The notes under the pieces are model-generated. The model had not been told where the DNA came from. It searched no databases and worked only from the letters and a program-made list of their open reading frames with translations. A stretch of 64,000 nucleotides of DNA. It comes from Streptomyces indicus (GTDB lineage: Bacteria; Actinomycetota; Actinomycetes; Streptomycetales; Streptomycetaceae). Every line of letters begins with the position of its first letter. Position 1 is the first letter of the stretch. Below, one piece after another: positions 43,221 to 53,138 of this stretch. Location: the NCBI RefSeq assembly GCF_900100315.1, contig NZ_FNFF01000013.1, positions 1 through 64,000 on the forward strand. The letters run 5' to 3'. Made by a program: the position numbers and the translations under genes.

Positions 43221-43892
43221 TCACCCCTGCGGCCGCTGCCCGTACCCCCGCAGCTTCTCCGCCACCTCCTGCAATTCGCCCTCGGAAAGCAGCCGCGGCA
43301 TACGGCCCGGCAGGGAGCTCGCCGTCAGCCACAAGCGGCACATCCATTCGAGCTGGGCGGTGCGGTCGTAGGCCTGGGCGAGGGTGGCTCCGTATGTGAC
43401 CGTGCCGTGGTTCTGAAGTAGACAACCGGTGCGATCGCGAAGGGCGCCCAGCATGTTCTCGGCCAATTCCTCGGAGCCGTAGAGCGCGTACGGGGCCACG
43501 CGGACCACCCCGCCGAGGGCCGCCGTCATGTAGTGCACCGGCGGGAGCTCGTCCACCAGCGTGGAGACGGCGGTGGCGTGGACGGCGTGGGTGTGCACGA
43601 CGGCGCGTGCGTCGGTCGCGCGGTACAGCGCCAAGTGGAGCGGGAGTTCGCTGGTGGGGGTGAGGTCGCCGAGCACCTGCCGGCCGTCGGGCCGGACGGC
43701 GATCGCGTCCTGCGGGCGGAGCTGTCCGTAGGGGACGCCGCTCGGCGTGACGAGGACGAGGTCGGCCACGCGCACCGAGACATTGCCCGAGGTCCCGACC
43801 ACCAGCCCCTCGTCGGCCGTCCTGCGGGCGGTCGCGACCAGCTCCGCCCAGGCCTGCGCGATGTCCTCGTCCTGCCATTGCCGCTGTGTCAT
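43221..43892 (-). CDS. Class II aldolase/adducin family protein (fuculose-phosphate aldolase-like)
   Basis: A 223-residue zinc aldolase. Ligands are the paired His in VVHTHAVHA near 95-103 and His in LLQNHGTVTYG near 151-161. The phosphate-binding GTSGNVS is near 26-32. Members cleave L-fuculose 1-phosphate, L-ribulose 5-phosphate or methylthioribulose phosphate. The substrate is not evident and no sugar or methionine-salvage genes are nearby. ATG 43892 has GAGGA upstream. Confidence 0.9.
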   Translation of the reverse strand: MTQRQWQDEDIAQAWAELVATARRTADEGLVVGTSGNVSVRVADLVLVTPSGVPYGQLRPQDAIAVRPDGRQVLGDLTPTSELPLHLALYRATDARAVVHTHAVHATAVSTLVDELPPVHYMTAALGGVVRVAPYALYGSEELAENMLGALRDRTGCLLQNHGTVTYGATLAQAYDRTAQLEWMCRLWLTASSLPGRMPRLLSEGELQEVAEKLRGYGQRPQG

Positions 43893-44028
43893 ACGCAGAT
43901 CCTCGTACGGAGATCCCCGTACAGGCCACCGCCCGAGTCTCCGGACTGGCCGAAGATCGACGGGCAAAGAGGGCGCCCCCGCTACCCTCTGGGGGATTTG
44001 TCATGCACGTCGCCATCCGGGGGGAAAT

Positions 44029-44784
44029 ATGGCTCGTGGCATTTCGTCACGCCGCAGCAGTCGCAGCCGCCGCATCCGCATGCTGGCCGCATCCGCCGCG
44101 ACGCTCGCGCTGGGGGGAACGGCACTCCTGGAGGCGCCGGCCTCGGCGGCCTCGAAGCCGAGGGGGCACGACGTCTCCTCGCACCAGAAGAGCGTGGACT
44201 GGAAGAAGGCCAAGGCCAAAGGCGCGAAGTTCGTCTACGTGAAGGCGACCGAGTCGCACACGTACAAGAACCCGTACTACAACCAGCAGTACAACGGCTC
44301 GCGGAACGCCGGGATCATCCGCGGCGCCTACCACTTCGCCCTGCCGAACAAGTCATCCGGAACCACCCAGGCCCGCTACTTCGCGCGCAACGGCGGCGGC
44401 TGGCGGGGCGACGGGTGGACGCTGCCGCCCGCGCTGGACATCGAGTACAACCCGTACGGCAAGAAGAAGTGCTACGGCCTGAGCAAGACCAAGATGGTCG
44501 CCTGGATCCGCGCCTACAGCGACGAGACGCTCCGGCAGACCGGCCGCAGGCCCGTCATCTACACCAATACGAACTGGTGGAAGAAGTGCACGGGCGACTA
44601 CGCGGGCTTCGGCGGCAATCACGCGCTGTGGCTCGCCCGCTACAGCTCCTCACCGGGACCGCTGCCCGCGGGCTGGTCGTACCCGACCTTCTGGCAGTAC
44701 GACAACGGGGGGCGGCTGCCGGGTGATCAGAATCTCTTCAACGGCTCGACGGGGCAGCTGAAGCGGTTCGCGCGTGGCCGTTGA
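44029..44784 (+). CDS. Secreted GH25 muramidase (lysozyme)
   Basis: An exported peptidoglycan hydrolase of 251 residues. The signal peptide has a long basic region (SSRRSSRSRRIRM), a hydrophobic core and an ASA-ASKP site. The catalytic domain begins RGHDVSSHQ. The second acidic pair is in PALDIEYNP near 143-151. The domain ends with FWQYDNGG, and no separate wall-binding repeat follows. The ATG at 44029 follows GGGGGGAAAT. Probably cell-wall remodelling or attack on other bacteria. Confidence 0.92.
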   Translation: MARGISSRRSSRSRRIRMLAASAATLALGGTALLEAPASAASKPRGHDVSSHQKSVDWKKAKAKGAKFVYVKATESHTYKNPYYNQQYNGSRNAGIIRGAYHFALPNKSSGTTQARYFARNGGGWRGDGWTLPPALDIEYNPYGKKKCYGLSKTKMVAWIRAYSDETLRQTGRRPVIYTNTNWWKKCTGDYAGFGGNHALWLARYSSSPGPLPAGWSYPTFWQYDNGGRLPGDQNLFNGSTGQLKRFARGR

Positions 44785-44824
44785 GCCCGACTCTGCGGGG
44801 GTTGGCGCCTTTCGCCCGGCTCGC

Positions 44825-44840
44825 GAGGTGGCGCCACCTC
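44825..44840. terminator. Perfect palindrome after the muramidase gene
   Basis: GAGGTGGCGCCACCTC, 16 bases with no loop, lies 40 bases past the muramidase stop and 29 before the PHO box. It could be a terminator or a dimeric regulator site. Confidence 0.4.
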
Positions 44841-44869
44841 CACATCGGGACACCCTGACGCCCGACCCA

Positions 44870-44891
44870 GTTCACCTTCCGTTCACTCAGG
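44870..44891 (+). promoter_or_regulatory. PHO box upstream of the PiT transporter
   Basis: Two 11-base direct repeat units, GTTCACCTTCC and GTTCACTCAGG, match the Streptomyces PhoP target (GTTCACC-N4 repeats), followed by a weaker third unit beginning TTGCCTA. It lies 48 bases before the pit start, so PhoP should control the gene according to phosphate supply. Confidence 0.85.
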
Positions 44892-44938
44892 TTGCCTACG
44901 TTCGTCCAGCCACTGACATCGAACGATTGCCTGGGTAA

Positions 44939-46210
<1,272 letters not shown>

Positions 46211-46243
46211 CCGCGGCCGCCCGACAGTTAAGGAATCAGCAGC

Positions 46244-46465
46244 ATGAACATCGACTGGGCAGCTCTGGGCTCCGTCTTCGGCGTCAGCCTTCTGGCCACG
46301 GTGCTTCTCGTGGGCCTGTTCACCCTCGGCATCATGGGCCTCTCCAAGCAGGAGGCGGCCGCCGCACGGGGCGGCTCGGCCGCCCTGGCCCGCACGGGCG
46401 CGTACGCCTGCTTCGCGCTGTGCGCGGCGGCGGTGGCGTACGGGATCTTCCTGATCGTCACCTGA
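46244..46465 (+). CDS. Small two-helix membrane protein downstream of pit
   Basis: A 73-residue protein with helices at about 8-30 and 48-70 separated by a short charged loop (SKQEAAAARGG). Close linkage to the PiT gene suggests an accessory role in phosphate transport, but no function is known. ATG 46244 with AAGGAA upstream. A strong terminator follows. Confidence 0.75.
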   Translation: MNIDWAALGSVFGVSLLATVLLVGLFTLGIMGLSKQEAAAARGGSAALARTGAYACFALCAAAVAYGIFLIVT

Positions 46466-46485
46466 GTCGCGACGCGTCGCTTCGC

Positions 46486-46527
46486 ACTGCCCTGGGGCCG
46501 CTCCTTCCGGATCGGCCCCAGGGCAGT
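46486..46527 (+). terminator. Terminator of the pit operon
   Basis: A perfect 15-bp stem ACTGCCCTGGGGCCG with its complement, a 12-base loop, then TCTG. It separates the phosphate unit from the cobalamin riboswitch. Confidence 0.85.
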
Positions 46528-46607
46528 TCTGCTCCGCCCCCGACCCCGCGCACTTCACCGCTGTGTCCCTGCGCACACTCTTCCGCCGCAGGTCAACGCC
46601 GAGTTGA

Positions 46608-46762
46608 CGGGTGTTCGCGGTGCGTGGTGGACTTCCGGAGCCAATACGGCAGCAGGAGAGGAAGCCGGTGCGAATCCGGCGCGGTCCCGCCACTGTGACC
46701 GGGAGTTGATCCCGGGAGCCAGGAACTCTCGTTGCCGTTTCCGTCGAACCAGGGCGCGGACA
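46608..46762 (+). ncRNA. Cobalamin (adenosylcobalamin) riboswitch
   Basis: Contains the conserved AAGCCGGTGCGAATCCGGC segment (46662-46680) and the B12 box GCCACTG at 46689-46695, followed by the GGGAGTTGATCCCGGGAGCCAGG stem region. These are the core elements of the B12 riboswitch class. It lies about 120 bases before cobD and should reduce expression of the cobalamin operon when adenosylcobalamin is plentiful, probably by blocking translation because no clear terminator stem follows. Confidence 0.93.
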
Positions 46763-46776
46763 CCCTGAGTGAGGAC

Positions 46777-46812
46777 ATGACGCGATGCGCGGCTGCTCTG
46801 CTCTGCCACTGA
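46777..46812 (+). CDS. Possible 11-residue upstream ORF (MTRCAAALLCH)
   Basis: A short ATG frame between the riboswitch and cobD, with GTGAGG just two bases before the ATG, which is poor spacing. It contains two Cys. It could be a chance ORF. Confidence 0.2.
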   Translation: MTRCAAALLCH

Positions 46813-46880
46813 CCATTCCGGGAAGCACGGCGCGTACTTCCTGTACGAAGGTTCTTCGAGGCGTATCGGCGGGCTGACCC

Positions 46881-47903
46881 GTGGGTGCCGATCGCACGTT
46901 CGCGTACGGCGCCGCAGCCGGCCTTCTCGGTGATCTGCTCCTCGGCGATCCGCGCCGTGGGCATCCGGTCGCCGTGTTCGGACGTGCCGCGAGCGCTGTC
47001 GAGCGGGTCCTGTGGCGTGACCACAAGGCCGCCGGTGCCGCGCACACCGCCGTGTGCGCCGGTGGCGCCGTGGCCCTGGGCGCGCTGGCCTCCGCCGCCG
47101 TACGCCGCTCCCCCGCCGCCTCCGTCGCGCTGACCGCCGCCGCCACCTGGACGGTGGTGGGCGGCACTTCGCTCGCACGGGAAGCCCGCGCCATCGCCGC
47201 CGCCCTGGACGCGGGCGATGTCGAGGCGGCACGCGAGCGCCTTCCGCACCTGTGCGGCCGTGACCCGCAGGCGCTCGACGAGGCGGGCATCGCGCGGGCC
47301 GTGGTCGAGTCGGTGGCCGAGAACACCTCGGACGCGGTGGTCGGCGCCCTCGTGTGGGGTGCGGTGGCGGGGGTGCCCGGGTTGCTCGGGTTCCGCGCCG
47401 TGAACACCCTCGACGCGATGGTCGGCCACAAGTCCCCCAAGTACCGCCGCTACGGCTGGGCTTCGGCCCGCCTCGACGACGTGGCCGGCTGGCCCGGCGC
47501 CCGGCTCACGGCCGCGCTCGCCGCCCTCGCGGGGAACGATCCGCGGGGCGCGGTGCGGGCGTGGCGGGCGGACGCCGGGGCGCACCCGAGCCCCAACGCA
47601 GGGCCGGTGGAGGCCTCTTTCGCGGGCGCGCTCGGCGTACGGCTGGGGGGTGTTCTCTCGTACGGGGGTCGAGTGGAGCACCGCCCGGTCCTCAACCACG
47701 CCGGGCGCGCCGTCCAGGTGGCGGACATCGAGCGGGCCGTGCGGCTCGCGCGCCGGGTGAACTGGCTGGCGCTGGCGGTGTGTGCGGCGGGGAGTGGGGC
47801 TGTGGGCCGCGGTCGGCTCGGTGCACTCTCGGCGCGCGGTCCGCGGAGTCCACGTAGTCCACGTAGGACACGTAGTCCACGTAAGAAAAGAGGCACGTCA
47901 TGA
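46881..47903 (+). CDS. cobD: Adenosylcobinamide-phosphate synthase
   Basis: Membrane enzyme (CobD/CbiB family) that attaches aminopropanol phosphate to adenosylcobyric acid. The 340-residue protein shows GDPRRGHPV near 22-30, VESVAENTSDAVVGAL near 138-153 and NTLDAMVGHKSPKYRRYG near 173-190, the family's hallmark blocks, with several hydrophobic segments. GTG 46881 has only a weak ribosome site, consistent with riboswitch control. The last 20 residues are an odd Arg/Ser/Pro/Lys tail encoded by four 9-bp repeats. The stop overlaps the cobQ start (ATGA). Confidence 0.93.
   Translation: MGADRTFAYGAAAGLLGDLLLGDPRRGHPVAVFGRAASAVERVLWRDHKAAGAAHTAVCAGGAVALGALASAAVRRSPAASVALTAAATWTVVGGTSLAREARAIAAALDAGDVEAARERLPHLCGRDPQALDEAGIARAVVESVAENTSDAVVGALVWGAVAGVPGLLGFRAVNTLDAMVGHKSPKYRRYGWASARLDDVAGWPGARLTAALAALAGNDPRGAVRAWRADAGAHPSPNAGPVEASFAGALGVRLGGVLSYGGRVEHRPVLNHAGRAVQVADIERAVRLARRVNWLALAVCAAGSGAVGRGRLGALSARGPRSPRSPRRTRSPRKKRGTS
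47848..47883. repeat. Four 9-bp repeats at the cobD 3' end
   Basis: GTCCACGTA occurs at 47848, 47857 and 47875, with a GGACACGTA variant at 47866. They encode the Ser-Pro-Arg-type tail of CobD. The period of three codons keeps the frame and the ATGA overlap with cobQ intact. Confidence 0.85.
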
Positions 47904-49408
47904 GCGGTGGGCTGCTGGTCGCCGGGACCACGTCCGACGCCGGCAAGAGTGTGGTCACGGCCGGGATCTGCCGCTGGCTGGCGCGGCAGGGGGTGTCGGT
48001 CGCGCCGTTCAAGGCGCAGAACATGTCCCTCAACTCCTTTGTCACGCGCGAAGGTGCGGAGATCGGGCGGGCGCAGGCGATGCAGGCCCAGGCCGCACGC
48101 GTGGAGCCGACCGCGCTGATGAACCCGGTGCTGCTCAAGCCCGGCAGCGACCGCTCCAGCCAGGTGGTCCTGATGGGCAAGCCGGTGGGCGAGATGAGTG
48201 CGCGCGGCTACCACGGGGGGCGGCAGGAGTCGCTGCTCGGGACGGTCGTGGACTGCCTCGAACAGCTGCGGAGTTCGTACGACGCGGTGATCTGCGAGGG
48301 CGCGGGCAGCCCGGCCGAGATCAATCTGCGGCGCACCGACATCGTGAACATGGGGATCGCGCGGGCCGCCCGCTTCCCGGTGGTCGTGGTCGGCGACATC
48401 GACCGTGGCGGGGTGTTCGCCTCCTTCTTCGGTACGACGGCGCTGCTCGCGAAGGAGGACCAGGAGCTGGTCGCCGGGTATCTGGTGAACAAGTTCCGCG
48501 GGGACGTCTCGCTGCTCGAGCCGGGCCTCGACATGCTCAAGAGCCTGACCGGACGCGAGACTTACGGCGTCCTGCCGTACGCGCACGGGCTCGGCATCGA
48601 CGAGGAGGACGGCCTGCGGGTGTCGCTGCGCGGCGCCGTGCGCGAGTCGGAAGTGGCGCCGCCGGTCGGCGAGGAACTGCTGCGGGTCGCGGTCTGCGCC
48701 GTCCCGCTGATGTCCAACTTCACCGATGTGGACGCCCTCGCGGCCGAGCCCGGTGTGGTGGTCAGATTCGTGGACCGGCCGGAGGAATTGGTCGACGCCG
48801 ATCTCGTCGTGATCCCGGGAACTCGCGGCACCGTCGCGGCGTTGGAGTGGTTGAGACGGCGGGGATTCGAGTCGGCGCTGAGGCGCAGGGCAGCCGAGGG
48901 ACGCCCGATTCTGGGGATCTGTGGCGGGTTCCAGATCCTGGGCGAGCACATCGAGGACGAGATCGAGTCCCGCGCGGGAGCGGTGGACGGACTGGGCCTG
49001 TTGCCCGTCCGGGTCCGCTTCCGGCGCGAGAAGACGCTGACGCGTCCGGTGGGCAGGGCACTGGGCGAAAACGTCGAGGGTTACGAGATTCATCACGGGG
49101 TCGCCGAAGTGCTCGGCGGAGCGCCGTTCTTGGACGGCTGCCGGGTCGGTGCCGTGTGGGGGACGCATTGGCACGGGTCGCTGGAGAGCGACGCGTTCCG
49201 GCGTGCGTTTCTGCGCGCGGTCGCGGCGGACGCGGGCCGGCGTTTCGTGCCGGCCGCCGACACGAGCTTCGGTGCGCTGCGCGAGGAGCAGCTGGACCGG
49301 CTCGGCGACCTCATCGAGGAGCACGCGGACACCTCCGCGCTGCTCAGGCTGATCGAGACCGGTGCACCCACCGGTCTCCCCTTCATCGCTCCGGGGGCTC
49401 CTTCATGA
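47900..49408 (+). CDS. cobQ: Cobyric acid synthase (glutamine-hydrolysing)
   Basis: Amidates positions b, d, e and g of adenosylcobyrinic acid a,c-diamide. The 502-residue protein has an N-terminal dethiobiotin-synthetase-like P-loop (GTTSDAGKSV at 9-18, KAQNMSLNS) and a C-terminal class I glutamine amidotransferase domain with nucleophile Cys in GICGGFQILG near 335-344 and His in GTHWHGSLE near 424. ATG overlaps cobD, and its stop overlaps cobN. Confidence 0.96.
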   Translation: MSGGLLVAGTTSDAGKSVVTAGICRWLARQGVSVAPFKAQNMSLNSFVTREGAEIGRAQAMQAQAARVEPTALMNPVLLKPGSDRSSQVVLMGKPVGEMSARGYHGGRQESLLGTVVDCLEQLRSSYDAVICEGAGSPAEINLRRTDIVNMGIARAARFPVVVVGDIDRGGVFASFFGTTALLAKEDQELVAGYLVNKFRGDVSLLEPGLDMLKSLTGRETYGVLPYAHGLGIDEEDGLRVSLRGAVRESEVAPPVGEELLRVAVCAVPLMSNFTDVDALAAEPGVVVRFVDRPEELVDADLVVIPGTRGTVAALEWLRRRGFESALRRRAAEGRPILGICGGFQILGEHIEDEIESRAGAVDGLGLLPVRVRFRREKTLTRPVGRALGENVEGYEIHHGVAEVLGGAPFLDGCRVGAVWGTHWHGSLESDAFRRAFLRAVAADAGRRFVPAADTSFGALREEQLDRLGDLIEEHADTSALLRLIETGAPTGLPFIAPGAPS

Positions 49409-52400
49409 CGGTTCTTCTTCTGTCCACCGCCGATACGGATCTGCTGGCGGCCCGCGCGTCCGGCGCGCCGTACCGCATAGGCAATCCGACGCGGGTGGAC
49501 GTGGCCGAGGAGCTGCCCGGGCTGCTCGACGGCGCGGACCTCGCGGTCGTACGGCTGCTCGGCGGCAAGCGCGCCTGGGAGGACGGGCTCGCCGCGCTCA
49601 AGGCGACGGGGATACCGACGGTGCTCCTCGGCGGGGAGTCGGTGCCGGACGCCGAGTTGATGGCCGAGTCCTCGGTGCCCGCGGGGGTGGTCGCGGAGTC
49701 GCTGCGGTATCTGGTCGAAGGCGGGCCGGGGAATCTGGCGGAACTGGCGCGCTTCCTCTCGGACACCGTGCTCCTGACCGGCGAGGGCTTCGCCGAGCCC
49801 CAGAAGATGCCCGAGTTCGGGGTGCGCGGTGAGCGCGCCTTCGTCGAGGGGCGGCCCACGGTCGGGGTGCTGTTCTACCGGGCGCACGAACTGTCGGGGA
49901 ACACCGCGTTCGTGGACACGCTGTGCGAGGCGATCGAGGAGGCGGGGGCCAACGCCCTGCCGGTGTACTGCGGTTCGCTGCGCGGCGCCGACCCGGCGCT
50001 GTACGAGCTGATCGGCCGGGCCGACGCGCTGGTCGCGACCGTGCTCGCCGCGGGCGGCACGCATGCCTCGGAGGCGTCGGCGGGCGGTGACGAGGAGGCC
50101 TGGGACATCGGCGCGCTCGCCGAGCTGAACATCCCTGTCCTGCAAGGACTCTGCCTCACCTCCTCGCGTGCGGCCTGGGAGGAGTCCGACGCGGCGCTCT
50201 CCCCCATGGACGCGGCGATGCAGGTGGCGATCCCCGAGTTCGACGGGCGGCTCATCACCGTGCCGTTCTCGTTCAAGGAGCAGGGCCCGGACGACGTTCC
50301 CGTGTACGTGGCGGACGCCGGGCGGGCCGCGCGCGTGGCCGGGATCGCGGTGCGGCATGCGCGGCTGCGGCACAAGGACAACGCGGAGAAGAAGCTCGGC
50401 CTGGTCTTCACCGCGTATCCGACGAAGCACTCACGGGTCGGCAATGCGGTCGGCCTGGACACGCCCGCCTCGGCGGTGCGGCTGCTCGACGCGCTGCGCG
50501 ACGCGGGGTACGGGGTCGAGGGGCATCCGGCCGAGGGCGACGAGCTGATCCACCGGCTGATCGAGGCCGGCGGACATGACGTGGAGTGGCTGACCGAGGA
50601 GCAGTTGGCGGCCGCTCCGGCGCGGGTGCCGCTGGCGGACTACCAGGCGTGGTTCGACCGCCTCGACCCCGAGCTGCGCGACGCCATGGTCGAGGCGTGG
50701 GGCGAGCCGCCGGGCTCGCTGTACGTGGACGGCGAGGACATCGTGCTCGCGTCCCTCCAGTTCGGGAACGTCGTGGTGATGATCCAGCCGCCGCGCGGCT
50801 TCGGCGAAAACCCGATCGCGATCTACCACGACCCGGACATGCCGCCCTCGCACCACTACATGGCGGCGTACCGATGGCTGGAGAACAGCTTCGGTGCCGA
50901 CGCGATCGTGCACATGGGCAAGCACGGCACGATGGAGTGGCTGCCGGGCAAGGGCCTTGGTCTGAGCGGGAGTTGCGCGCCGGACGCGGTGCTCGGCGAC
51001 CTGCCGCTGATCTACCCGTTCATCGTCAACGACCCGGGTGAGGGCACCCAGGCCAAGCGGCGCGGACACGCCACGGTGGTGGACCATCTGGTGCCGCCGA
51101 TGGCCCGCGCCGACACGTACGGCGATCTCGCCAAGCTGGAGCAGCTGCTCGACGAGTACGCCCTGGTGAGCGATCTCGACCCGGCGAAGGCGCCGGCGGT
51201 GCGGGCCCAGATCTGGACGCTCGTGAAGGCCGCCGAGCTCCACCACGACCTGCATGTGGACGATCAGCCGGACGACGACGATTTCGACGAGTTCGTCATG
51301 CACATCGACGGCTATCTGTGCGAGATCAAGGACGTGCAGATCCGCGACGGGCTGCACATCCTCGGCGGCGGCCCGGTGGGCGAGCCGCGGGTCAACCTGG
51401 TGCTCGCGGTGCTGCGGGCCTCGCAGGTGTGGGGCGGCACCGCGCATGCGCTGCCGGGTCTGCGGGCCTGTCTGGCCGAGCACTTCGGGCTGGTCGAGAA
51501 GGAGTTGCTGGCCGAGCCCGGGGCCGCGGTGAAGGTGGCGGACGGGCTGACCGCGCTGGTCGACGGCCCGGCGCGGACCGGTTCGGACGCGCTCGACCTC
51601 CTGGAGCAGCTGTGCCGGCGGCTCGCGGAGGGCATGGAGGAGCGCGCCTGGGCGGCCGACGCGGTGGCGCCTCTCGTGCGGGAGGTCGTGGGCGTCGAAC
51701 TGCCGGACGCCGTCGCGGTGTTGAGGTTCGCCTGCGAGGAGGTCGTGCCGCGGCTCGCCCGGACCACGGACGAGATCGGGCACATCCTGCGCGCGCTCGA
51801 CGGCGGCTTCGTGCCCGCAGGCCCTTCGGGGTCGCCGACGCGCGGCCTGGTGAACGTGCTGCCGACCGGCCGCAACTTCTACTCGGTGGACCCCAAGGCC
51901 ATTCCGTCCCGGCTGAGTTGGGACGTGGGCCAGGCGCTCGCCGACTCACTGGTGGCCCGCTATCTCGCGGACACGGGTGCGTACCCGAAGTCGGTCGGGC
52001 TCACGGTGTGGGGCACCTCGGCGATGCGGACGCAGGGCGACGACATCGCCGAGATCCTCGCGCTGCTCGGCTGCCGCCCGGTGTGGGACGACGCCTCGCG
52101 GCGCGTCACCGGCTTCGAGGTCGTGCCCCTGGAGGAGCTCGGCCGTCCGCGGATCGATGTGACGGTGCGGATCTCCGGCTTCTTCCGGGACGCCTTCCCG
52201 CACGTGGTGGGTCTGATCGACGACGCGGTACGGGCGGTGGCGGAGCTCGACGAGCCCGCGGACCGCAACTACGTACGGGCGCACGCCGACGAGGACACCG
52301 CCGAGCACGGCGACCGGCGGCGGGCCACCGCGCGCATCTTCGGGTCCAAGCCCGGGGCGTACGGGGCGGGGCTGCTGCCGCTGATCGACGCGCGCAACTG

Positions 52401-53052
52401 GCGCTCGGACGCGGACCTCGCCGAGGTGTACGCGGTGTGGGGCGGCTATGCGTACGGGCGCGGGCTCGACGGGCGGGCCGCGCGCGGCGACATGGAGACG
52501 GCCTTCCGGCGGATCGCGGTCGCGGCGAAGAACGTGGACACGCGCGAGCACGACCTCGTCGACGCCGACGACTACTTCCAGTACCACGGCGGGATGGTGG
52601 CCATGGTGCGCCACCTCACGGGTGCGTCCCCCGAGGCGTACGTGGGTGACTCGGCCGTGCCGGATCAGGTGAAGACGCGCACGCTCGGCGAGGAGACACA
52701 TCGCGTGTTCCGCGCCAGGGTGGTCAACCCGCGCTGGATGGCGGCGATGCGCAGGCACGGCTACAAGGGGGCGTTCGAGATGGCCGCCACCGTGGACTAC
52801 CTCTTCGGGTACGACGCCACGGCCGGGGTCGTGGACGACTGGATGTACGAGAAGTTGGCCACGGAGTACGTGTTCGCGCCGGAGAACCAGGAGTTCATGC
52901 GCAAGTCCAACCCGTGGGCCCTGCGCGGCATCACCGAGCGGCTGCTCGAAGCGGCCGAGCGGGGGCTGTGGGCGGAGCCGGACGCCGCCACGCTGGAGCA
53001 GCTGCGGGCCACGTACCTGGAGCTCGAAGGGGATCTGGAGGGGGACGCATGA
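49405..53052 (+). CDS. cobN: Cobaltochelatase subunit CobN
   Basis: Large ATP-dependent subunit that holds hydrogenobyrinic acid a,c-diamide for cobalt insertion. The 1215-residue protein has the CobN/BchH hallmarks: HMGKHGTMEWLPGK near 510-525, QPPRGFGENPIAIYHDPDMPPSHHY near 455-485, and RTQGDDIAEILALLG in the C-terminal third. ATG 49405 overlaps the cobQ stop (ATGA). Its own stop overlaps a 29-codon ORF rather than the chelatase gene. It works with the following ChlI/ChlD-type AAA+ protein. Confidence 0.96.
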   Translation: MTVLLLSTADTDLLAARASGAPYRIGNPTRVDVAEELPGLLDGADLAVVRLLGGKRAWEDGLAALKATGIPTVLLGGESVPDAELMAESSVPAGVVAESLRYLVEGGPGNLAELARFLSDTVLLTGEGFAEPQKMPEFGVRGERAFVEGRPTVGVLFYRAHELSGNTAFVDTLCEAIEEAGANALPVYCGSLRGADPALYELIGRADALVATVLAAGGTHASEASAGGDEEAWDIGALAELNIPVLQGLCLTSSRAAWEESDAALSPMDAAMQVAIPEFDGRLITVPFSFKEQGPDDVPVYVADAGRAARVAGIAVRHARLRHKDNAEKKLGLVFTAYPTKHSRVGNAVGLDTPASAVRLLDALRDAGYGVEGHPAEGDELIHRLIEAGGHDVEWLTEEQLAAAPARVPLADYQAWFDRLDPELRDAMVEAWGEPPGSLYVDGEDIVLASLQFGNVVVMIQPPRGFGENPIAIYHDPDMPPSHHYMAAYRWLENSFGADAIVHMGKHGTMEWLPGKGLGLSGSCAPDAVLGDLPLIYPFIVNDPGEGTQAKRRGHATVVDHLVPPMARADTYGDLAKLEQLLDEYALVSDLDPAKAPAVRAQIWTLVKAAELHHDLHVDDQPDDDDFDEFVMHIDGYLCEIKDVQIRDGLHILGGGPVGEPRVNLVLAVLRASQVWGGTAHALPGLRACLAEHFGLVEKELLAEPGAAVKVADGLTALVDGPARTGSDALDLLEQLCRRLAEGMEERAWAADAVAPLVREVVGVELPDAVAVLRFACEEVVPRLARTTDEIGHILRALDGGFVPAGPSGSPTRGLVNVLPTGRNFYSVDPKAIPSRLSWDVGQALADSLVARYLADTGAYPKSVGLTVWGTSAMRTQGDDIAEILALLGCRPVWDDASRRVTGFEVVPLEELGRPRIDVTVRISGFFRDAFPHVVGLIDDAVRAVAELDEPADRNYVRAHADEDTAEHGDRRRATARIFGSKPGAYGAGLLPLIDARNWRSDADLAEVYAVWGGYAYGRGLDGRAARGDMETAFRRIAVAAKNVDTREHDLVDADDYFQYHGGMVAMVRHLTGASPEAYVGDSAVPDQVKTRTLGEETHRVFRARVVNPRWMAAMRRHGYKGAFEMAATVDYLFGYDATAGVVDDWMYEKLATEYVFAPENQEFMRKSNPWALRGITERLLEAAERGLWAEPDAATLEQLRATYLELEGDLEGDA

Positions 53053-53138
53053 GGCGCGTCACGACCACCGGCCCCGACGGCGCACCCACCGGACCCCACC
53101 CGTTCTGCGGGACTCAACTGCGCGAGGAGACGGCGTGA
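53049..53138 (+). CDS. 29-residue coupling ORF between cobN and the chelatase gene
   Basis: ATG overlaps the cobN stop (ATGA) and the TGA overlaps the chelatase GTG (GTGA). The peptide starts MRRVTTTGPDGAPTGPHPF and holds one Cys. It matches no family I know. It has the same architecture as the short ORFs at 3450-3560 and 29560-29679, so it may act mainly to carry ribosomes across. Confidence 0.45.
   Translation: MRRVTTTGPDGAPTGPHPFCGTQLREETA

Noticed and set aside
47782..49404. N-terminal extension of the CobN frame
   Set aside because: It overlaps all of cobQ in another frame and lacks CobN homology. The ATGA start at 49405 fits the family.
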